From: Streptomyces lincolnensis | GTDB lineage: Bacteria; Actinomycetota; Actinomycetes; Streptomycetales; Streptomycetaceae | Direction: 5' to 3' | DNA length: 64,000 nt | Assembly: GCF_001685355.1 (NCBI RefSeq) | Contig: NZ_CP016438.1 | Span: forward strand, 682,001-746,000 | In this document: in pieces, positions 57,334 to 64,000 of the stretch | Numbering within the stretch: position 1 is the stretch's first letter | Layout: each line of letters starts with the position of its first letter | Program-made: the position numbers and the translations under genes | The notes under the pieces: generated by a model | The model's input: only the letters and a program-made list of their open reading frames with translations | The model's database searches: none | What the model was told of the DNA's origin: nothing

Positions 57334-58050
57334 TCAGCTGGTCGTGTCCGGTTCCATCGTGGTGAGGCCGTCCGGTCTGGTACGGAGCATGGTCTGGTGG
57401 AGGGCATCATGATCGGGCGAGGCGGGCAGAGGGCCGCGGGCCGGTGCCTCCAGGGACTGGATGAACAGGGCGACGACGCGTCGCCAGGCATCGGGGGCGG
57501 CGCCACCGGTGGCGTTGACGACACCGGCGTTGGCCATGAGGAGCAGCGCGATGTCCGTGGAGTCGAAGTCCTCGCGCAGCCGGCCTGCGGCCTTGGCCCG
57601 GGCACTGAGCTGCAGCATGCCCTCGAGTGCCTCGTGGCGGCGTCCTTCCATGGCCTTGGCGGAGGGGAACGTCGTGGTCAGGACGTCGGCGAAGCCGTAG
57701 TCGGCGGCCTGCATGGCGCAGGCGGTCTGGATGTAGCCGACGAAGCCACGCCAGGGGTCGGGGTCGTCGAGGGCGGTGGCGACCGCGTCGGCGTAGGCGT
57801 AGGCGTAGGCGTAGGCGTCCATACGGTCGGCGAAGACGGCGGCGACCAGCTCTTCCTTGGTGGGGAAGTGACGGAACATGGTGGCGATGCCGACGCCTGC
57901 CTCGCGGGCCACGGAGGCCATGGAGGCGTTCAGGCCATCGCGGGCGAGCACCCTGCGGGCCGCAGCGATGATCCGGCCCCGATTGCGCTCGGCGTCACTG
58001 CGCAGCGGCTGGGCAGTGGTGTCGTCGGGGCGCTGAGAGCCAGGGGTCAC
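57334..58050 (-). CDS. TetR-family transcriptional repressor
   Basis: 238 residues. RGRIIAAARRVLARDGLNAS and MASVAREAGVGIATMFRHFP are the TetR DNA-binding helices; the remainder is an all-helical ligand domain (TetR_C family). Residues around 79-86 read DAYAYAYAYADA, an expansion coded by the hexamer repeat at 57791-57814. It is divergent from the SDR gene, and three palindromic sites lie between them, so it probably represses both. Confidence 0.9.
   Translation of the reverse strand: MTPGSQRPDDTTAQPLRSDAERNRGRIIAAARRVLARDGLNASMASVAREAGVGIATMFRHFPTKEELVAAVFADRMDAYAYAYAYADAVATALDDPDPWRGFVGYIQTACAMQAADYGFADVLTTTFPSAKAMEGRRHEALEGMLQLSARAKAAGRLREDFDSTDIALLLMANAGVVNATGGAAPDAWRRVVALFIQSLEAPARGPLPASPDHDALHQTMLRTRPDGLTTMEPDTTS
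57791..57814. repeat. Hexanucleotide repeat inside the TetR gene
   Basis: GCGTAG occurs four times in a row and codes on the minus strand for repeated Ala-Tyr. The change in copy number keeps the reading frame. Confidence 0.85.
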
Positions 58051-58068
58051 GACTGCCAGCCCAGCAAT

Positions 58069-58156
58069 CGGATTGACCTATCCATTTTTGATGCTAGCCT
58101 GGCTCCAGCGAGCCGGATAGGCCTATCCGGTTTTCAAAATCGGATAGGCCTATCCG
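58069..58156. promoter_or_regulatory. Three TetR operators in the TetR/SDR divergent promoter
   Basis: CGGATAGGCCTATCCG, a perfect 16-bp palindrome, occurs at 58114-58129 and 58141-58156, and a degenerate copy CGGATTGACCTATCCA at 58069-58084. The two perfect sites are 27 bp apart centre to centre. They fill the gap between the divergent TetR and SDR starts. Confidence 0.85.
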
Positions 58157-58197
58157 CATTTTGCCCCTTCCCTGTCAAGGCTTACGAAAGGATCGCT

Positions 58198-58875
58198 GTG
58201 ACCAGCATCGCCATCATCGGAGCCGGCCCCCAGATGGGCCTGGCCATCGCCCGCACCTTCGGCTCCCAGGGCCTCGACGTCGCCCTGATCTCCCGCAACC
58301 GCGACAAGCTCGACGGCCTCGCCAGCACACTCACTGCCGAGGGCATCACCGCTGCCGCGTTCCCCGCGGACGTACTCGACCACGACGCACTCACCCGGGC
58401 ACTCAAGGACGCCGCCGCCCGGTTCGACGGCATCGACGTCCTGGAGTACTCCCCGCTCGCCATCGAATCCACCGTGCTCGCCACTCCGGCCGAGAGCGAC
58501 ACCTCGCACATCCAGCGCGAGATCGAGGTCCAGCTGTACGGGGCCATGGCCGCCACCAAGGCGGTCCTGCCCGCGATGCGCGAGGCCGGCGCGGGCACCC
58601 TGCTCTACACCACCGGCGCAGGTTCTCTCGACCCACTGCCGATGGTCGCCAACGTCAACGCCGCCGCCGCGGCGCTGCGCAACTGGGTGGTCAACCTGCA
58701 CAAGGAGCTGGACGGCACCGGCATCCAGGCCGCTCACGTCGCCATCGACGTGGCCCTCGGCGGCGCCTCGATCGACCCCAAGCTCAAGGCGGCCACACCC
58801 GAGGCCGTCTCGTCCGTTTACTGGGACCTGCACACCACCAAGCGCGACCAGGCCGAGATCGTCTACAGGGGCTGA
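58198..58875 (+). CDS. Short-chain dehydrogenase/reductase
   Basis: 225 residues from a GTG. IAIIGAGPQMGLAIARTFGS is the NAD(P)-binding glycine motif, DVALISRNRDKLDGLAS suggests NADP use, and FPADVLDHDALTRALKD the adenine loop. The classical Y-x-x-x-K active site is not evident: the corresponding stretch reads PMVANVNAAAAALRNW. It is therefore an atypical SDR, perhaps without normal dehydrogenase activity. It is controlled by the divergent TetR protein through the palindromes. Confidence 0.85.
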   Translation: MTSIAIIGAGPQMGLAIARTFGSQGLDVALISRNRDKLDGLASTLTAEGITAAAFPADVLDHDALTRALKDAAARFDGIDVLEYSPLAIESTVLATPAESDTSHIQREIEVQLYGAMAATKAVLPAMREAGAGTLLYTTGAGSLDPLPMVANVNAAAAALRNWVVNLHKELDGTGIQAAHVAIDVALGGASIDPKLKAATPEAVSSVYWDLHTTKRDQAEIVYRG

Positions 58876-59068
58876 GCGTGTCCGGGTAGATCGTGCAGGA
58901 CGCTGTCGGCCATGGCGTTCGCGGCCGTCGGCGTCCTGCAGACCACCAAGCCCACAGGCACTCCAGGTCTCAGCCGTAACTGCCGTGGGTGAGTGAGTGA
59001 TGGCGCGGCCCCGGCGGTATGAGCTCTGTCGTCACCGAGTCACCGCCGCCCGTGGGCTGAGCCTCCCG

Positions 59069-59519
59069 GTGGAACTCGGCGTTCTCTCCCTGTCCGACCT
59101 ACAGACCGACCCCCACCACGAACGCTCTGCACGACACCGGGGCGCCGCACCCGCGAAATCGTGTCCTACGCCCTCGCCGCCGACCAGGCGAGCCAGGATG
59201 TCTTCGGCCTCGGCGAGCACCACAGCCCGGACTTCACCGTCGCCAACCCCGCCGTGCCACTGGCCGCGACTTGCACGACTACGACGAGGTGCGGCTCGGC
59301 GTCGACGGCACTCCTGTCAGCGTGGAACGTGCCGGGCATCTCGGGCTGCCCATGACGCTGGGCCTGATCGGCGAAAACATCCGCCGCGCCCGCGCGCTCG
59401 CCGAGAACTACCGGGCCGCCGGCTCCGACTCGCGTCTCCACCCCTCGCCGCCGGCATGCGCGAGTACACAGACACCCACGACTGGCTCACCATCGTACAA
59501 CTGCCCTCATATGACTTGA
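59069..59519 (+). pseudogene. Decayed LLM-class flavin oxidoreductase
   Basis: Pieces in different frames spell the family: VELGVLSLSDLQTDP from 59069, then SYALAADQASQDVFGLGEHH and SPDFTVANPAVPLAA from 59161, then YDEVRLGVDGTPVSVERAGH and MTLGLIGENIRRARALAENY from about 59278. The middle third of the barrel is deleted and several frame changes occur. Confidence 0.75.
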
Positions 59520-59661
59520 ATCCGAGCGGCAACCGACGTGACTGGCAGCTGTCCCAGCGCCAACGGTCGGCTCCGCACAAGACCCGAGCAGCCCGCGATC
59601 ATTCGGGCCCGCCGACGCGGGTCGTCGCACCTGAACGTTGACGGACGCTCCCACCCGACAC

Positions 59662-60531
59662 TCAGCTTCCCGTTCGCCCGCTGTCGACCGCTTCTCGCCC
59701 ACGCAGCGAGCCGGAGTCGGTGGCGGCACGGTCCGGGGCCGGACGGCGCCGCATGACGGCGAGATAGGTGACGGCGGCCGCGAAGACCAGCAGTGACGTC
59801 CAGTCGTTCAGGCGCAGACCCAGGATCTCGTGGCTCTCGTCCACCCTCAGGTACTCGATCCAGAAGCGGCCGGCGGTGTAGGCGGCGGCGTACAGCGCGA
59901 AGGCGCGGCCCCGGTCGAGGCGGAAGAGACGGTCGGCCCAGATGAGCAGAGCAACCACGCCGAGGTTCCACAAGGACTCGTACAGGAATGTCGGATGGTA
60001 GGTGGCCACGTCCTGCATGCCCTCAGGACGGTGCTCCGCGTCGATCTCCAGGCCCCAGGGCAGAGTTGTCGCCCTGCCGTACAACTCCTGGTTGAACCAG
60101 TTGCCCCACCGGCCGATGGCCTGGCCCAGCGCGATGCCGGGGGCGACGGCATCGGCGAACGCGGCCAGGTCAACGCCCTTGCGGCGGCAGCCGATCCAGG
60201 CACCGACGGCTCCGCCGGCAACGGCACCCCAGATACTGATACCGCCCTCCCAGATGTACAGGGCCTTGACCGGGTCGCCGCCGTCGCCGAAGTACGGCCC
60301 GCTGGTCGTGATCACGTGGTAGAGGCGGGCGCCGATGATGCCGAAGGGGATCGCCCACAACGCGATGTCCGACACGGTGGACTTCTCGCCACCCCGTGCC
60401 ACCCAGCGACGGGTCCCCAGCCAGATCGCCGCCGCGATGCCGAGGATGAGCAGCAACGAGTAGCCACGCAGCGGCAGCGGGCCCAGATGGAGCTCGCCGG
60501 TTGACGGGCTGGGGATGAAGGCCAGACTCAC
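59662..60531 (-). CDS. lgt: Prolipoprotein diacylglyceryl transferase
   Basis: 289 residues, about seven membrane spans. LGQAIGRWGNWFNQELYG is the Lgt signature (G-R-x-G-N-x-x-N-x-E), with IGARLYHVITTSGPYF and YHPTFLYESLWNLGVVALL also conserved. The enzyme moves a diacylglyceryl group from phosphatidylglycerol to the lipobox cysteine of prolipoproteins. It is not next to trp genes, where the main Streptomyces lgt usually lies, so it is probably a second copy. The remnant LLM and the kinase gene flank it. Confidence 0.92.
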   Translation of the reverse strand: MSLAFIPSPSTGELHLGPLPLRGYSLLLILGIAAAIWLGTRRWVARGGEKSTVSDIALWAIPFGIIGARLYHVITTSGPYFGDGGDPVKALYIWEGGISIWGAVAGGAVGAWIGCRRKGVDLAAFADAVAPGIALGQAIGRWGNWFNQELYGRATTLPWGLEIDAEHRPEGMQDVATYHPTFLYESLWNLGVVALLIWADRLFRLDRGRAFALYAAAYTAGRFWIEYLRVDESHEILGLRLNDWTSLLVFAAAVTYLAVMRRRPAPDRAATDSGSLRGREAVDSGRTGS

Positions 60532-60792
60532 TGGTCATTCCTCACGGGTCGTGGTGGGGCACAGCACGGCTCCGGGTGCGTTGCACCCCGAGGCTCGCTG
60601 CGGCGTGCTGGCGTCAGGTGAGCGCGGTTCCACGCGGATGGTTCCGTCGTGTCGGTCACCGGCCGATCCTCACGCCCCACCTCAATGCTGCGCATCAACC
60701 GGTCGGTGCGTCTCCCACCAGCCATCCGGTTGACCCCGACCACACCGGTTGCCCGATCCAGGCGACCTCGTGGTGCGCCTACGCTGGTGGTC

Positions 60793-62049
60793 ATGGCGCA
60801 GCAGCAGGCTCGGGAGCGGTGGCAGGCCGCCTTGCAACATGCCTTCTTCCTCACCGTGCTCGCCCTGTCCGTGCTGGGTGCTCTGGCGGGAACGGACATG
60901 ACAGCCGGGGCTGCACTGCCGCAGGTCGGGCTGGCAGTGGGATTCATCGCTTGGTACGCGTACTGGATCGTGCTGCGCGGCGGGGCCGATCGTCCTCCGC
61001 TGCCCTACCTCATCGGGGCGGCAGTCGGGTGGGCGGCCATGGCCGCGGTGGACCCCGCGCTGCTTCCGGTGGGGCTGGCCGTACTGGCGCCGTACTGCCT
61101 GCGGCGGGCCGGGTGGTCGGCCGCCGGGGTGCTGGTGGTGGGAGCGCTCTGGCTGTGGCAGCGCTTCGCGACGGTGGGCTACGTCGATGTGCGGGAGTTC
61201 TGGGGTTGCGCCCTTGGCATGGCGGCCGCAGTCACCATCGTCGGTTACATCGCCACTCTCGAGCGAGAGGGTCACAAGCGCCAGCGGCTCCTGGACGAGC
61301 TCACCGCCACTCAGGCCGAACGAGCGGCCGCAGAGCGTACGGCCGGTGTCCTGGCCGAACGCCAGCGCCTGGCACGCGAGGTCCACGACACCCTGACGCA
61401 GGGCTTCGCGTCGATCGCCATGCTGCTGGACTCCGTACGGGACGAGCTGGCGCCCGGCGCACCTGCGGCCCGCCGCGTCGACCAGGCCATGCGCACTGCC
61501 AGGGACAATCTCGCCGAGAGCCGTCGTCTCGTGCACGCGCTGCGCCCGGCTCCGCTGGACGACACGCCTCTGACGGACGCGGTCCGCGAACTCACCGGCC
61601 GACTGGCCGAGGAGACGGGCATCGAGGCCTTTGCCACGGTCACCGGCCAACCGGCTGCCCTGCCCGCCGGCACGGAGGGCGAACTGCTGCGGGTGGTGCA
61701 GGAAGCGTTGACCAACGCACGCCGGCACGCCCAGGCGGCGAGCGTGTCCGTGACGCTCTCGTACCTCGATGACGTGCTGGCCATCGACATACAGGACGAC
61801 GGCACCGGCTTCACACCGGCGACCCGGCATCCGGGCGTCGGGATGACCACGATGCGCGAACGGATCGCCTCCGTGGGCGGCGTGTTCGCAGTGGAGAGCG
61901 CCCCCGGTGAGGGGACCACCGTCACCATCACGATGCCGCTTCCGGCCGTGTCACCGACCGGTGAGGCCACGAGCGGCTCTGCAGACACGTCGACGCACGA
62001 TGCGCCGAACAGCGCCACCCGCACCACCTCTACGGTGATGGCGCCATGA
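60793..62049 (+). CDS. Sensor histidine kinase, NarL-pair type (HisKA_3)
   Basis: 418 residues. Five to six hydrophobic spans form the N-terminal sensor (to about residue 155), then a coiled-coil linker, then LAREVHDTLTQGFASIAMLL with the phosphorylated histidine, and the ATPase domain with VVQEALTNARRHAQA (N box), IDIQDDGTGF and GVGMTTMRERIASVGG (G boxes). No extracellular ligand domain is present, so it may sense a membrane signal. The ATG of the response regulator overlaps its stop. Confidence 0.9.
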   Translation: MAQQQARERWQAALQHAFFLTVLALSVLGALAGTDMTAGAALPQVGLAVGFIAWYAYWIVLRGGADRPPLPYLIGAAVGWAAMAAVDPALLPVGLAVLAPYCLRRAGWSAAGVLVVGALWLWQRFATVGYVDVREFWGCALGMAAAVTIVGYIATLEREGHKRQRLLDELTATQAERAAAERTAGVLAERQRLAREVHDTLTQGFASIAMLLDSVRDELAPGAPAARRVDQAMRTARDNLAESRRLVHALRPAPLDDTPLTDAVRELTGRLAEETGIEAFATVTGQPAALPAGTEGELLRVVQEALTNARRHAQAASVSVTLSYLDDVLAIDIQDDGTGFTPATRHPGVGMTTMRERIASVGGVFAVESAPGEGTTVTITMPLPAVSPTGEATSGSADTSTHDAPNSATRTTSTVMAP

Positions 62050-62684
62050 CCACGCCCCACATCCGCATCCTGGTCGTCGACGACCACCCCGTCGTACGCG
62101 ACGGACTGACCGCCCTTCTGACGACTCAGCCGGACTTCACTGTCATCGGTGAGGCCGCCACGGGCGCCGAAGCCCTGCAACAGACCGCCGTACTCACGCC
62201 GGACGTCGTCATCATGGACCTGCAGATGCCCGGCATCAACGGCGCCGCCGCCACCGCTGCCATCCGCACCGCGCACCCCGACGTACGGGTCCTCGTCCTG
62301 ACCACCTACGACACCAACGCCGACATCACCGCCGCCATCGACGCCGGCGCGGCCGGCTACCTGCTCAAGGACACCGGCCGCGAAGAGCTCTGCGCGGCCG
62401 TCCGCGCCGCGGCCCGCGGAGAGGCGGCCTTGTCCCCCTCCGTCGCCGCCAAGGTCCTCGCCCACATGCGCGGCGACAGGGGCGCCAGCCTCTCCGGCCG
62501 TGAGGTCGAGGTCCTCTCCGCGGTCTCCCGAGGACAGAGCAACAAACAAATCGGCCGCGCCCTACGTCTGTCGGAGGCCACGGTCAAGACCCACCTGCTG
62601 CACATCTACGCCAAGCTCGGCGTCGCCGACCGCACGGCCGCTGTCACCGCGGCACTGGAGCGCGGGATCATCCGGATCGGCTGA
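62046..62684 (+). CDS. NarL/LuxR-type response regulator
   Basis: 212 residues. Receiver domain with acidic pair Asp12/13, phospho-acceptor Asp58 (VVIMDLQMPG), the T in VLTTYD and Lys in YLLKDTG; then a LuxR helix-turn-helix (LSGREVEVLSAVSRGQSNKQ, LRLSEATVKTHLLHIYAKLG). All key residues are present. It pairs with the kinase through an ATGA overlap. The target genes are not evident. Confidence 0.93.
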   Translation: MTTPHIRILVVDDHPVVRDGLTALLTTQPDFTVIGEAATGAEALQQTAVLTPDVVIMDLQMPGINGAAATAAIRTAHPDVRVLVLTTYDTNADITAAIDAGAAGYLLKDTGREELCAAVRAAARGEAALSPSVAAKVLAHMRGDRGASLSGREVEVLSAVSRGQSNKQIGRALRLSEATVKTHLLHIYAKLGVADRTAAVTAALERGIIRIG

Positions 62685-62917
62685 GGACACAGAGCCGACA
62701 GGACCGACGTGGCCCACGTGCGTGCCCGGCTCAGCGACCGCCACGAAAGCCTGGTCCTCCGCCGGCTGATGCCGAACACTGTGCCTAAAAGGGCTGGGGG
62801 CTGCAGGGGGCACCGCCGGCTCAAGGCCGAGCAGACGATCGAGGGCCAACGGGCCAGGGCCTGCGGTCACGACCACGAAGAAGGCCGCGATCAGCAGGAT
62901 GCGCAGCTCGTAGCCGG

Positions 62918-63072
62918 CCCTCAGGCTGGACGAGCTGGGCTCGCTCCTGTACGTGCTGCGCCAATCCGGCGACGACGCCCAACCCACCGAACCGGTCCCC
63001 GGCTTGGGCCACCTCGGCCGGCACCTCGCCCGCGAGCTGAACGCCGGCGGCTCCGGCACCGACCCACCGACC
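62918..63072 (+). pseudogene. Short remnant resembling a histidine kinase linker
   Basis: One frame reads LDELGSLLYVLRQSGDDAQP, similar to the segment after the phosphorylated helix in NarL-type kinases. No other part of such a gene is found, so this is a weakly supported fragment. Confidence 0.3.
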
Positions 63073-63094
63073 CGGCACGTCACGTCACGTCACG

Positions 63095-63220
63095 TCAGGC
63101 CGGTGTCTGGGTCTCCCGGTCGAGCAGCTTCCGAGCCGCCCGCGTGGCCGTCTCGCGCAGCCAGATGTGGGCGACGTCATGGGTGTGCACCGGGTGCCAC
63201 CACAGGGCCGTCGAGACCCC
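63095..63220 (-). pseudogene. Possible LysR-type regulator C-terminal remnant
   Basis: The last 35 codons of a minus-strand frame (ALWWHPVHTHDVAHIWLRET) resemble the end of some LysR-type effector domains in Streptomyces. The DNA-binding part is absent. Confidence 0.3.
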
Positions 63221-63239
63221 GCGGCTCATCGCCCGGGAG

Positions 63240-63893
63240 GGTGGCATCGCCCTCACCACCGGCCCCCTGGACGTCACCGACGAGGACTTCCTATGGATCT
63301 GGGTCGAGGACGCCGTGGACGCCTTCGGCGGGAACGACATCGTCTACGCCGACGCCGGCACCGTACGGTTCCGACCCGTCGACAGCCGGCCGCGCCACGG
63401 TTCCGCACTCGGGCCGAGATCAAAGCGGTGTGGCTGACCGCCCACGCGGCCTGGTCACATCTGGTCCGCAGCCGCGGCTGCATCCTGACCGTCGGCTGGA
63501 CAAACGGTGTGATCGCACTGCCCCGGCACATCGCCGTGGAAGCAGCCCCGTACGGCACCGCGCCAACTGCGCCAGCCCGATCCCGATCAGCCGGGCAGGC
63601 GCGCCCGACGACATGGTCAACGCGGCCGTCTTCCTCGCCTCCGACGAGGCGTCACACATCACCGGCACCCACCCGGTCGCCGACATCCCCGACGGCGCCT
63701 CGCTCGCCGTCGGCGGCTTCGGCCTCAGCGGCGTGCCCGAGGTTCTGATCGGCGCCCTGCACGCCCAGCGCACCGGCGATCTGCGAGTCGTCTCCAACTA
63801 CTGCGGGGTCGACGGCCGCGGCCTCGGCGTCCTGCTCGCCGACGGGCGCATCGCCCGGGTCACGGGCTCCTACGCCCTGCTCCCCCGGTGGAC
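63240..63893 (+). pseudogene. SDR remnant joined in frame to a 3-oxoacid CoA-transferase alpha-subunit fragment
   Basis: GPLDVTDEDFLWIWVEDAVD with FGGNDIVYADAGT and, in another frame, AVWLTAHAAWSHLVRSRGCI are SDR pieces. From 63565 one frame reads SRAGAPDDMVNAAVFLASDE, the SDR C-terminus, and passes without a break into VADIPDGASLAVGGFGLSGV and DLRVVSNYCGVDGRGLGVLL, the N-terminal part of the ScoA-type CoA-transferase subunit. The junction near 63668 suggests a deletion. Similarity ends near 63890. Confidence 0.7.
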
Positions 63894-64000
63894 GTGTCGG
63901 TTCCAGAAGTGTGTCCGCGACCAGCCACACCAGGATGGCCACGGCTGTGCCCCCCATGCGCCTTCTCCGCGCGCCTACTTGGCGCCCTCCGAGAGCGCTC
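63894..64000. other. Window end, no complete gene
   Basis: A minus-strand frame beginning near 63957 (MGGTAVAILVWLVADTLLEP) could be the start or a remnant of a membrane protein, but it overlaps the CoA-transferase remnant and cannot be judged at the window edge. Confidence 0.25.

Overview
The window is high-GC DNA with the codon use, GTG/TTG starts, ATGA/GTGA gene overlaps and regulator mix of a Streptomyces-type mycelial actinomycete. It looks like an accessory, chromosome-arm type region: catabolic and scavenging operons, many one-component regulators, secreted hydrolases, one integrative element and several decayed genes. No rRNA, credible tRNA or CRISPR array was found.

Layout. 0-4 kb: end of a phenylacetate-CoA ligase gene facing a large MalT/BTAD-type regulator. 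4-9.5 kb: minus-strand set of flavin monooxygenase, DHA2 exporter, HxlR regulator, luciferase-like oxidoreductase (LLM) and siderophore-interacting-type flavoprotein. 10-18.4 kb: a beta/gamma-crystallin-domain protein, a MerR regulator, an acyl-CoA ligase divergent from a secreted acyl-homoserine-lactone/penicillin-type acylase, a phosphotransferase, a SnoaL-like protein and an HxlR regulator, with remnants between. 19-26 kb: GntR regulator, two-cluster ferredoxin resembling AprB, sulfonate/nitrate-type ABC importer, and an AprA/fumarate-reductase-like flavoprotein fused to HEAT repeats. 27-36.4 kb: a sulfur-scavenging island. A minus-strand operon (LLM monooxygenase, GNAT, amino-acid ABC importer) diverges from a plus-strand set (receiver-less winged-helix regulator, SfnB/DszC-like monooxygenase, TauE/SafE exporter, dead TauD-like gene, Rrf2 regulator). 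The divergent control region holds two homologous Cys-Cys leader peptides, each placed as if read from a leaderless mRNA.

36.4-44.2 kb: a frameshifted serine hydrolase gene cut by a four-gene, end-overlapping recombinase module (three tyrosine recombinases plus a small HTH/coiled-coil protein, comparable with Tn554 TnpABC and recombinase-in-trio elements), then an ATP-dependent DNA ligase. 44.3-52.9 kb: LacI regulator, alpha-glucoside-type ABC importer, GH13 glucosidase and a debranching-type glucosidase. A fragment resembling a serine-hydrolase C-terminus lies just beyond at 53.0 kb.

53.7-55.8 kb: a compact secretion operon made of a hydrophobin-like cysteine-pattern protein translationally coupled to a PL3 pectate lyase and followed by a GH12 endoglucanase. 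This is the most unusual observation here, because hydrophobins are a fungal family. 55.9-64 kb: GNAT, a TetR/SDR divergon with palindromic operators, an extra lgt, a NarL-type two-component pair, and remnants of a SpoIIE/GAF phosphatase, an LLM oxidoreductase, a kinase, a LysR-like regulator and an SDR/CoA-transferase chimera.

All functions are read from sequence motifs and family knowledge. No database search was run.
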